This document shows, piece after piece, positions 1 through 5,655 of a stretch of DNA of 5,770 nucleotides. The notes below the pieces were generated by a model, which saw nothing but the letters and a program-made list of their open reading frames with translations, had not been told where the DNA came from and did no database searches. The position numbers were made by a program, and so were the translations under genes. Source of the DNA: an uncultured Pseudomonadota bacterium. GTDB taxonomy: Bacteria > Myxococcota_A > UBA796 > GCA-2862545. The stretch covers positions 1-5,770 of the forward strand of contig CALATR010001163.1 in the NCBI GenBank assembly GCA_937891875.1, read 5' to 3'. Within the stretch, counting starts at the first letter, position 1. The number at the start of each line of letters is the position of its first letter.

Positions 1-732
1 CAGCGCCAGGGCGTCGTCGAGGAGGTCCATGGCCGTGGTCCGACGGACGACCCCGTCCCGAACGGTGCAGTGCTCGGCTGGCGCCCTGCCGGCAACCAGC
101 TCCTCGCCCAGCCCGGACACGGCCTCGATCGCCGTGATCCGGCGGTGGCCGCTCACCGGGTCGGCGGTGAAGAGCACGCCCGAGGCCTGGGGAGTCAGCA
201 TGCGCTGCACCACGACCGCCATGCGCGCGTCCGTCGCAGCGAGGCGGTGGTGGCGACGGGTGCGCTCGGCGCGCTCGGTGAAGAGGGAGGCCCAGCAGCG
301 GCGGACGTGGTCCAGGACGGCGTCGAGACCGTGCAGGTCGAGGAAGCTGTCGTGCTGGCCGGCGAAGGAGGCGTCCGGGCGATCCTCGGTGGTGGCGCTC
401 GAGCGCACGGCGACCGGGACCTCGCCCAGGCGCGCGAGGGCGGTGGTGATGGCGTCGACCAGGGGAGACGGCAGGGGGATCGCGGCGATCTGGTCGCGGA
501 GGACGCCGAGGCGGCCCCGCGGATCTGCGGTCGTGGCCAGGGCATCCAGGGACGCGGCGATCTCCGGGTCGGCGGCCACGGCGGCGGCGAAGGCGTCGGT
601 GGTCACGCAGAAGCCGTCGGGGACCCGCACCCCCTCGATGCGCCGCAGCTCGCCGAGGCGGGCTCCCTTGCCTCCGACGCGCGCGGTCGCCGCGCGGTCC
701 ACCGTCTCCAGACCCACCACCCAAGACTGCAT
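1..732 (-). CDS. PEP/pyruvate-binding (ATP-grasp) domain protein, PpsA/Rph-like, N-terminal part
   Basis: The reading frame is open from an ATG at 732 to the left edge, giving 244 residues; the C-terminal part lies outside the window. It begins with the hallmark of the PPDK_N family: VGGKGARLGEL at residues 19-29 (the Lys is the expected ATP-phosphate ligand), followed by VPDGFCVTT at 37-45. VRSSATTED at 109-117 and ASFAGQ at 121-126 are the ATP-grasp signature, and GVLFTADPVSG lies at 185-195. This domain binds ATP and makes a phosphorylated enzyme intermediate in phosphoenolpyruvate synthase, pyruvate phosphate dikinase and rifampicin phosphotransferase. Which of these it is depends on the missing swivelling-His and C-terminal domains. 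A Shine-Dalgarno GGGGAG (738-743) sits 5 nt before the ATG. The gene starts 65 bp after the cbpM-like stop on the same strand, so it may be read from the chaperone operon or have its own promoter. The domain call is firm; the substrate is open. Confidence 0.88.
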   Translation of the reverse strand, partial: MQSWVVGLETVDRAATARVGGKGARLGELRRIEGVRVPDGFCVTTDAFAAAVAADPEIAASLDALATTADPRGRLGVLRDQIAAIPLPSPLVDAITTALARLGEVPVAVRSSATTEDRPDASFAGQHDSFLDLHGLDAVLDHVRRCWASLFTERAERTRRHHRLAATDARMAVVVQRMLTPQASGVLFTADPVSGHRRITAIEAVSGLGEELVAGRAPAEHCTVRDGVVRRTTAMDLLDDALAL

Positions 733-797
733 CGCCACTCCCCGGGGCCGGGCGTCTTCGCCGCGGACCGCCGCTCACGCAAGCACAGGGGCGCCGC
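733..797. other. 65-bp gap between the cbpM-like gene and the PEP/pyruvate-binding gene
   Basis: The gap is GC-rich. It contains an 8-bp palindrome CCCCGGGG (740-747), which overlaps the downstream Shine-Dalgarno, a small potential hairpin GGCG-TCTT-CGCC (751-762), and one copy of a 10-bp direct repeat. There is no U-rich tract after a stem, so no intrinsic terminator can be called and read-through from the chaperone genes is possible. No convincing -35/-10 pair was seen. Confidence 0.4.
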
Positions 798-801
798 TCA
801 C
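769..801. repeat. 10-bp direct repeat flanking the end of the cbpM-like gene
   Basis: CGCCGCTCAC occurs exactly at 769-778 and again at 792-801, so the copies start 23 bp apart. The right copy contains the stop codon of the cbpM-like gene (TGA read at 800-798). In a 70% GC sequence a 10-bp exact repeat at this distance may be chance. A paired binding site or a remnant of a small duplication are the alternatives. Confidence 0.35.
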
Positions 802-1040
802 CCCTCCCGGAGCCAGCGGCGGTCCCGGTGGATGACCTCGAGCAGGTTGAGCGCCACCTCGATGCCGGCGAGGTTCACGCCCAGCTCCTCGTGCAGCGTC
901 CAGCTGACCCGGACGCGCTCGACCACGTGCTCGTAGTCGACGTCGCCGTCGAGGATGACGATGCCCGCCTCGCACAGCTCGATCACGAAGGCCTCGGGCA
1001 CGGACAGGGTCACGGCCACACGCTTGGTCGCGAGGTTCAT
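798..1040 (-). CDS. cbpM: CbpM-like chaperone modulator (MerR-like fold)
   Basis: This is an 80-residue protein. It resembles the CbpM family, whose E. coli member (about 100 aa) binds the J-domain of CbpA and blocks its action on DnaK. The family signature is visible in the core: LCEAGIVIL at 22-30, then an acidic stretch and a helix ending in EELGVNLAGIEVALNLLEVI (51-70). The LGVNLAGIE motif is shared with MerR and HspR regulators, but the DNA-recognition segment typical of HspR (TLR..ER.GL) is absent, so a protein-binding modulator is favoured over a repressor. The ATG overlaps the stop of the J-protein gene as ATGA (1037-1040), and GGGAG (1046-1050) lies 5 nt upstream, inside that gene. 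Position directly after a CbpA-type gene is the classic cbpA-cbpM order. The role is inferred from family and context. Confidence 0.8.
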   Translation of the reverse strand: MNLATKRVAVTLSVPEAFVIELCEAGIVILDGDVDYEHVVERVRVSWTLHEELGVNLAGIEVALNLLEVIHRDRRWLREG

Positions 1041-1939
1041 GCTGTCTCCCAGAGTGCGCTTCGAACGTCAGTCTTGTAGCTTGCTGCCAGGGCGTCCAGC
1101 ACCTCGTCGGGGAGCTCGCCGTCGGGGGCGTGCACGACCAGGTGGGCGTAGAGGTCGCCGGGCGCGCGATCGCTGCGGGCGATGCCCTTGCCCTTGAGCC
1201 GCAGGGTCTGGCCGGTCTGGCTCCCCGCCGGCACCCGCAGGCGCACCCGACCGTCGAGGGTGGGGACCTCGACCCCCGCGCCGCGTACGGCCTCGACCAC
1301 GGTGATGGGCAGGTCCACGTGCAGGTCCAGGCCCTCGCGGCGGAAGACCGGGTCGGGCTCGACGTGCAGGGTGATGACGAGATCGCCGGCTGGGGCGCCG
1401 TCTCCGCCGGGCATGCCCTGGCCGCGCAGGCGGATGCTGCCCCCGTCGTCGACCCCGGGCGGGATCCGCACGTCCATGGCCCGGCCGTCGCCGAAGGAGA
1501 GCCGCCGGACCCCGCCGAGCGCAGCGCTGCGGAAGTCGGTCACCAGATCCGCGCGGATGTCCTGACCCTTGCGCGGACCGCGCCGGCGCCCGCCGAACAG
1601 GCTCTCGAACAGGTCTGCGTCGGACTCGAAGGACTGGGCCCGCTGGCCGCCCGGCCGCCACGAGGCCTGCTCCTGCCAGCGCTTGTGCGCCCGGGCCTGC
1701 TCCGGGTCGAAGCCGATCCGGGTCGCGTCCTCGCCGAACTCGTCGTACAGCTTGCGCTTCTCGTCGTCGCGCAGGACGTCGTAGGCGGCGCTGGCGCGCT
1801 TGAAGCGGTCCTCCGCGTCGCTGTCCCCGGGGTTGAGGTCCGGGTGGTACTTGCGGGCGAGCTTCTTGTAGGCCGCCTTGATCTCGTCCGCGGACGCCGT
1901 CTTGGCGACGCCGAGGTCGTCGTAGAGCGAGTCGCTCAC
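1037..1939 (-). CDS. cbpA: CbpA-type J-domain co-chaperone (DnaJ family, no zinc finger)
   Basis: This is a 300-residue class B J-protein, close to the length of E. coli CbpA (306 aa). The J-domain covers about residues 4-70. It has YDDLGV at 6-11, the helix II segment AAYKKLARKYHPD ending in the HPD tripeptide (32-34) that stimulates Hsp70 ATPase, and KLYDEFGED closing the domain. A linker with ADLFESLFGG follows, then the two beta-sandwich client-binding domains (IPPGVDDGGSIRLRGQGMPGGDG, then DLPITVVEAVRGAGVEVPTLDG, then GQTLRLKGKGI). There are no CXXCXGXG repeats, so it is not canonical DnaJ. The GTG start at 1939 is chosen because a Shine-Dalgarno GGGGAGG lies 4 nt upstream, the J-domain begins within a few residues, and GTGA overlaps the grpE stop. 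Longer frames would run deep into grpE. It acts in the cytoplasm with Hsp70 and the adjacent GrpE. Confidence 0.93.
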   Translation of the reverse strand: MSDSLYDDLGVAKTASADEIKAAYKKLARKYHPDLNPGDSDAEDRFKRASAAYDVLRDDEKRKLYDEFGEDATRIGFDPEQARAHKRWQEQASWRPGGQRAQSFESDADLFESLFGGRRRGPRKGQDIRADLVTDFRSAALGGVRRLSFGDGRAMDVRIPPGVDDGGSIRLRGQGMPGGDGAPAGDLVITLHVEPDPVFRREGLDLHVDLPITVVEAVRGAGVEVPTLDGRVRLRVPAGSQTGQTLRLKGKGIARSDRAPGDLYAHLVVHAPDGELPDEVLDALAASYKTDVRSALWETA

Positions 1940-2640
1940 AGTGCCTCCCCGTGGCCGGTGCCGACCAGCACCTTGGCCGGAACGATCACAGAGCCGTCCT
2001 GCCGCACCAGCCCGGTGCTCACGGTCTGGCGCACGGTGCCGTCCTCGCCGGGCACGGTGCCGACCGCCTCGTGCACGGCGGGGTCGAAGCGCTCGCCGGG
2101 CGCGCCGGTGCGCTGAACGCCCTCCCGGGAGAGCACCCCGTCGATCCGCGCGATGACGGCGAGCAGGCCGTCGTGCCACGGGCTCGAGCCCTCGGGCAGG
2201 CTGGCGATGGCCCGGTCGACCGAGTCCCGCACCGAGGCGATCTCCACCAGCAGGTGGTCGCTCTGGGCGCGCACCCCGCGCTCGATGGCCTCGGTCTGGT
2301 GGCGGCGCAGGTTGGCGAGATCCGCGGCCAACCTCCTCTCCCGGTCGGTCGGTGCTCCGGCGGGTGCCTCGCTTGCGGCGGCCCTGGGCTCGGGCTCGCG
2401 CACGGTCTCGACCAGGCGGGGCTCGCGCGCCTCCAGGCTGCGCACGACCTGCAACAGCTCGGCGTTCTCCGCCTCCTGGGCGTGGAGCTGGCGCTCCAGG
2501 GCGCTCGCCTGGGCCTGGACCCGGTGGAGCTGCTGGACCACGGCGTCACGCTCGCGCGCCACCTCGGCGATGGCGCGCCGCGCGGTCTCGACGTCGACCA
2601 CACCCGCGTCGAGCGGGTAGCGACGGCTGCGGTAGGACAT
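1936..2640 (-). CDS. grpE: GrpE-family nucleotide exchange factor of Hsp70, with extra N-terminal coiled coil
   Basis: This is a 234-residue protein; ordinary GrpE is about 180-200. The C-terminal half is recognisably GrpE. A long helix at about 100-146 (LAADLANLRRHQTEAIERG) and a second helix (LLAVIARIDGVLSREGV, 159-175) lead into the beta domain, with FDPAVHEAVG at 185-194 and VIVPAKVLVGTG at 218-229. The latter match the family's FDP..HEAV and V.RPAKV motifs. GrpE dimers release ADP from DnaK. Residues about 17-72 form a second predicted coiled coil (ERDAVVQQLHRVQAQASALE and onward), joined by a Pro/Ala/Glu/Arg-rich linker (73-99), which is not part of the usual fold. ATG at 2640 is preceded by GAGGAA (2644-2649). 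It is first in a three-gene chaperone operon and overlaps the next gene by 4 bases. Being first, it probably carries the operon promoter upstream, though the hydrolase gene 61 bp before it could contribute transcripts. Confidence 0.88.
   Translation of the reverse strand: MSYRSRRYPLDAGVVDVETARRAIAEVARERDAVVQQLHRVQAQASALERQLHAQEAENAELLQVVRSLEAREPRLVETVREPEPRAAASEAPAGAPTDRERRLAADLANLRRHQTEAIERGVRAQSDHLLVEIASVRDSVDRAIASLPEGSSPWHDGLLAVIARIDGVLSREGVQRTGAPGERFDPAVHEAVGTVPGEDGTVRQTVSTGLVRQDGSVIVPAKVLVGTGHGEAL
1944..1950 (-). promoter_or_regulatory. Shine-Dalgarno fixing the GTG start of the J-protein gene
   Basis: Read on the minus strand, GGGGAGG lies 4 nt before the GTG at 1939, inside the last codons of grpE. 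It decides the start: the frame stays open far upstream, but those codons lie within grpE and add no J-domain sequence. Together with the GTGA overlap it suggests coupled translation of grpE and the J-protein. Confidence 0.7.
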
Positions 2641-2703
2641 GGCTTCCTCGGTACTCGGGGCAGGATCCAGTCATGATCACGCGACCCCGCGGCGCAAGGG
2701 GTC
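2641..2703 (-). promoter_or_regulatory. Upstream region of the grpE operon with inverted repeat GACCCC-N9-GGGGTC
   Basis: The gap between the hydrolase and grpE (2641-2701) is the only non-coding DNA before the chaperone operon. It holds a perfect 6-bp inverted repeat, GACCCC (2683-2688) and GGGGTC (2698-2703), with a 9-base spacer; the right arm enters the hydrolase stop codon. On the minus strand the same place reads CCCCTTGCG, which resembles the -35 of heat-shock sigma-32 promoters, with GATCAT (2673-2678) about 14 bases further on as a poor -10. The CIRCE operator sequence is absent, although the 9-base spacer is the same. No T-run follows, so an intrinsic terminator for the hydrolase is unlikely. 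The promoter assignment is weak and inferred from position. Confidence 0.3.
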
Positions 2704-3484
2704 AGCCTCCGAGCGCGCTCACGAAGCGCACGCTCGCGGCGAGCACCGCGTCGGGCGCCTCCTTGAACGGCGCGTGGCCGCAGTCCAGGAGCACCTCGTC
2801 CACGGGTGCGCCGCAGTGGGCCTGCAGCACGCGCACCTGGGCCAGGGTGCCGTAGGGGTCGTTCGTGCCCTGGACCATCTGCACCGGCACCCGGACGCTC
2901 GGCAGGAAGGGGCGGAGGTCGAAGTCGAGGAAGCCCGGGTCGCGCCAGGCGTCCGACCAGCCGTGAAAGGCGCAGTCGACGTTGTCGCCGTGGTAGCGGG
3001 CGAGCCGGGCGCGCAGGTCGCCGGTGGTGAAGGCGGCGGTCGCGGCGTCGATGGCGGCCACGCACTGGGGCTCGGTGAAGAAGTGCGGGGCGTGCAGGAT
3101 GAGGCCTGCGATCCGCGGATCCTCGGGGTACATCCCCGCGTAGGCGGCGGCGATGGACCCGCCGTCGCTGTGGCCGAGCAGGACCGCGCGCTGAAGCCCG
3201 ATCGCGTCGAAGAGCCGCGGCAGCACGTCCCGCGCCTCGTCCTGCATGTAGGTGAGGGGACGGGGCAGCGCGCACGGGGACGAGCCGCCGTAGCCCTGGC
3301 GCGACCAGGCGAAGACGCCCCAGCCGGTGGCGGCGGCGAGGCGCTCGGGGAAGTCCTTCCACAGGGCGACGCAGCCGAGGCCCTCGTGGAGCAGGACCAG
3401 GGTGGGCGCCTCGGACGGCGGGGGCCCGACGTGGCGGGTCTCGAGGCGGGTCTCGCCGAGGGTGAGCAGGTTCGCGACGGCCAC
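2702..3484 (-). CDS. Alpha/beta hydrolase
   Basis: This is a 260-residue alpha/beta-hydrolase fold protein with all expected catalytic elements. The oxyanion-hole strand is LVLLHEGLG (29-37). The nucleophile elbow GHSDGG (104-109) has Ser106, the acid is Asp209 in GTNDPYG (206-212), and the base is His237 in CGHAPF (235-240). A helical cap region lies between about 134 and 190 (HFFTEPQ to RPFL). There is no signal peptide or membrane segment, so it is cytoplasmic. The substrate cannot be read from the sequence; esters, lactones or C-C bonds are all hydrolysed by relatives. The start is GTG at 3484, with GGAG (3490-3493) 5 nt upstream. An ATG at 3510 is out of frame. It lies divergently from the HelD-like gene and 61 bp before grpE on the same strand. 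The fold is certain; the function is not. Confidence 0.93.
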   Translation of the reverse strand: MAVANLLTLGETRLETRHVGPPPSEAPTLVLLHEGLGCVALWKDFPERLAAATGWGVFAWSRQGYGGSSPCALPRPLTYMQDEARDVLPRLFDAIGLQRAVLLGHSDGGSIAAAYAGMYPEDPRIAGLILHAPHFFTEPQCVAAIDAATAAFTTGDLRARLARYHGDNVDCAFHGWSDAWRDPGFLDFDLRPFLPSVRVPVQMVQGTNDPYGTLAQVRVLQAHCGAPVDEVLLDCGHAPFKEAPDAVLAASVRFVSALGG

Positions 3485-3540
3485 GGGGTCTCCACGGAGG
3501 TGGCTCCCATACCCGGTCGCGTCCGCGTTACCCCGCCGCC
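3485..3540. promoter_or_regulatory. 56-bp divergent intergenic region between the hydrolase and HelD-like genes
   Basis: Both transcripts start within or near these 56 bases, so promoters must be here or extend into the opposing genes. The hydrolase has a Shine-Dalgarno at 3490-3493. On the plus strand there is no Shine-Dalgarno in the 30 bases before ATG 3541; the nearest GGAGG (3496-3500) is 40 bases away. The least GC-rich spots are CCCATAC (3506-3512) and CGTTAC (3526-3531). The first could be a weak -10 for either strand (TATGGG on the minus strand). No confident -35 was seen. Confidence 0.35.
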
Positions 3541-5616
3541 ATGTCCGAACTCCCCGAGTGGGTGCCCGAAGAAGACACCCTGTGCAACGACGTCGTCGCC
3601 TCCCTGGCCGAGCTGGCCCAGGCCGAGGTGCAGCACCAGGTCGACCTGTCCGACCAGCTGCGGCGCCTGCTGGAGCAGCGGCAGGAGGCCTGCGACGATC
3701 CCGTCCAGCAGCACGCGATCGACGAGGCCATCCACGAGCTGGAGCGGGCGCGCAAGGTGCACGACAAGGCGGCGCGCCTGCGGGATCTCGAGCCTTCCTC
3801 GCCCTACTTCGGCCACCTCGTCCTGACCGAGGGCGGGCGCTCCCGGCACGTCCTGATCGGCAAGGGCAGCGCGGTCGACCGGCGCATGCCCGCCAACATC
3901 GTCGACTGGCGCAACGCGCCGATCAGCAGGCTCTACTACCAGTACGAGGAGGAGGACGAGTACGTCGAGGAGATCGCCGGGCGCGAGCGCGAGGGCACGA
4001 TCACCGCGCGCCGGACCCTGGACATCCGCGGGGGCGTGCTGCAGTCGGTCGAGACGCGCGAGCTGGTGATCCGCAAGCGTGAAGGCGGGATCTGGCAGGT
4101 GAAGGGCCGGGCCGAGGAGGTGCTCGAGCGCTCGGACCTGCGCGAGGACCCCGAGGATCATGCCCTGCCCGACATCGTCGCGCTGATCTCGCCGGAGCAG
4201 TTCGAGGTGCTCACCCGGCCGGACTCGGGTGTGGTCATCCTGCGCGGCCAGGCGGGCTCGGGCAAGACGACCGTCGCCCTGCACCGCATCGCCTACCTGC
4301 GCTACCACGACCCCGAGCGCTTCCGCCCGGAGCGGGTGCTGGTCGTCATGTTCAACAAGGCGCTGCAGACCTACGTGCAGCGGGCGCTGAAGGACCTCGA
4401 CATCGCGGGCGTCCGGGTGAGCACGTTCCACGCCTGGGCCATGGGCATGCTGCGCAGAGGTGGCTTCCGACCCAGGTTCTCCCGGGGCGCGCCCCCTGCC
4501 GTCACCGCCCTGAAGCAGCACCCCGCCATCGACGACCTGCTCGTCGCCCGGGTCGAGCACCTGGGCCGCCGGCTCGAGGCCTGGCTCGACGTTCCCGAGC
4601 CCCACCGGGCCACCTGGGAGCGGACCGAGGGCCACGGCCTGCGCCGGCTCGGCGCCTTCTTCGACGCCCTGCCCGACGGTGCGCTCGACCCCCTGCGCCG
4701 CCGCATCCAGCGCCGCCTCGCCGACCACGTCAAGGACCTCTACGCCCTGTTCGACGACGCCGAGCTGTGCCATCGGGTCCTGCCCGAAGACCTCCACGAC
4801 GCCCTGCCCGTCGCCCACCGCCACCAGGCCCAGCGCCGGGAGGCCGGCGAGGTCGACTTCGCAGACGCCGCCTTGATCCTCCGTCTGGGCCAGATCATCT
4901 CCGAGCGCGGTGGCCTGCTCCGCCCTCCGTGGCGCCACGCCTACGCCCACATCGTGGCCGACGAGGCGCAGGATCTCTCGGCACCTGCCATCCGGGTCCT
5001 GCTGGATGCGGCCGACAAGAAGCGCTCGGTCACCCTGGCCGGCGACCCCGCCCAGACCCTGTACGCCGCGGGCACCTTCGGCCTGCTCGCCGACGGTCAC
5101 GCCGCCCTCGGCCAGTCGCTCGAGCTCGACACCCTGCCGGTCGGCCACCGCTCCACCCGACCGATCCTCGCGCTCGCCCTGCAGGCCTCGGGCAAGGACG
5201 ACCCCGACCTGCTCGCCCGAACCCGCCCCGGCCACCCCGTCACCTGGCTGCGCGGGGACGAAGCCAGCCCCGACCGCGTCGCCCACGCCATCGCCGCCTT
5301 CCGCGACCGCCGCCCCAACAGCCTCGTCGCCGTGCTCACCCGCACGCTGGACGAGGCCGACAGCTGGCACGAGCGCCTGCAGCAGACCCCGCTCCAAGGG
5401 GTGCGCCGCGGCCACCGCGACCAGTTCGGCTTCGGGCCCGGCGTGGTCGTGTCCAACGTGCACCAGGTCAAGGGGCTCGAGTTCGACGGCGTGGTGCTCA
5501 TCGAGCCCGGCGCGTACCGCCGGCCGGAGCGGAACCTGCTGCACGTGGCGATCACGCGGGCGGCGGACCAGCTGTGGGTGGTGAGCGGGAGCGGGAGGGA
5601 TGGGTTGTTGGGGTGA
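3541..5616 (+). CDS. HelD-like superfamily 1 ATPase (RNA polymerase-associated UvrD/Rep-type helicase)
   Basis: This is a 691-residue protein with all SF1A motifs in order: Q-motif region SPEQFEVL (217-224), Walker A GQAGSGKTT (236-244), motif Ia (266-279), motif Ib STFHAWA (294-300), Walker B VADEAQD (472-478), motif III LAGDPAQT (499-506), motif IV GHRST (535-539), motif V VHQVKGLEFDGVV (640-652) and motif VI LLHVAITRA (666-674). Upstream of the ATPase core the protein has HelD hallmarks, not UvrD ones: a helical hairpin (about 15-82), then SPYFG (87-91) and NIVDWRNAPISRLYY (119-133). HelD proteins insert arms into RNA polymerase channels and release stalled polymerase or RNA using ATP. Only about 95 residues separate motifs IV and V, fewer than in UvrD, so the 2B domain is reduced. 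About 170 residues between motifs Ib and II would hold the 1B or main-channel arm. ATG 3541 lacks a Shine-Dalgarno. The last dozen codons are G-rich and unlike the rest. HelD assignment is by motif recognition; a DNA-repair helicase is the alternative. Confidence 0.88.
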   Translation: MSELPEWVPEEDTLCNDVVASLAELAQAEVQHQVDLSDQLRRLLEQRQEACDDPVQQHAIDEAIHELERARKVHDKAARLRDLEPSSPYFGHLVLTEGGRSRHVLIGKGSAVDRRMPANIVDWRNAPISRLYYQYEEEDEYVEEIAGREREGTITARRTLDIRGGVLQSVETRELVIRKREGGIWQVKGRAEEVLERSDLREDPEDHALPDIVALISPEQFEVLTRPDSGVVILRGQAGSGKTTVALHRIAYLRYHDPERFRPERVLVVMFNKALQTYVQRALKDLDIAGVRVSTFHAWAMGMLRRGGFRPRFSRGAPPAVTALKQHPAIDDLLVARVEHLGRRLEAWLDVPEPHRATWERTEGHGLRRLGAFFDALPDGALDPLRRRIQRRLADHVKDLYALFDDAELCHRVLPEDLHDALPVAHRHQAQRREAGEVDFADAALILRLGQIISERGGLLRPPWRHAYAHIVADEAQDLSAPAIRVLLDAADKKRSVTLAGDPAQTLYAAGTFGLLADGHAALGQSLELDTLPVGHRSTRPILALALQASGKDDPDLLARTRPGHPVTWLRGDEASPDRVAHAIAAFRDRRPNSLVAVLTRTLDEADSWHERLQQTPLQGVRRGHRDQFGFGPGVVVSNVHQVKGLEFDGVVLIEPGAYRRPERNLLHVAITRAADQLWVVSGSGRDGLLG
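5587..5613 (+). other. Potential G-quadruplex at the 3' end of the HelD-like gene
   Basis: Five G-tracts of three or four occur at 5587-5589, 5593-5595, 5597-5599, 5602-5604 and 5610-5613. The loops are 3, 1, 2 and 5 bases, which meets the usual G3+N1-7 rule. They lie on the coding strand and end directly against the TGA (5614-5616), so the mRNA could fold too. More G4 tracts follow at 5624-5627, 5637-5640 and 5642-5645. The motif is seen; folding and any role are inferred. Confidence 0.55.
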
Positions 5617-5655
5617 GAGGCGTGGGGATCGGTGGCGGGGCGGGGAAGCGCTCGG

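Noticed and set aside
29..936. Two plus-strand frames (29-835 and 70-936) over the left end
   Set aside because: Both are antisense to the PEP/pyruvate-binding gene, which carries clear VGGKGA and RSSATTED motifs, and their own products are Arg/Ala/Gly-rich with no motif.
1058..1067. The 10-mer GCTTCGAACG occurring at 1058-1067 and again at 5702-5711
   Set aside because: One copy is inside the J-protein coding sequence and the other is intergenic. The contexts are unrelated and a shared 10-mer with a TTCGAA core is likely chance.
1130..2116. A 328-codon plus-strand frame antisense to the J-protein and grpE
   Set aside because: It has no recognisable motif, and the opposite strand carries the HPD motif, client-binding domains and GrpE signatures.
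1037..2179. An extended 380-residue version of the J-protein starting at 2179
   Set aside because: The extra 80 residues overlap grpE and are Arg/Ala-rich out-of-frame translation. The GTG at 1939 has a Shine-Dalgarno and starts directly at the J-domain.
2683..2703. CIRCE heat-shock operator before grpE
   Set aside because: The inverted repeat here is GACCCC/GGGGTC; the CIRCE arms (TTAGCACTC/GAGTGCTAA) are not present.
2639..3826. A 395-codon plus-strand frame opposite the hydrolase and running into the HelD-like gene
   Set aside because: It is antisense to a hydrolase with an intact Ser-Asp-His triad, has no recognisable domain and ends in Ser/Thr/Pro/Arg low-complexity sequence.
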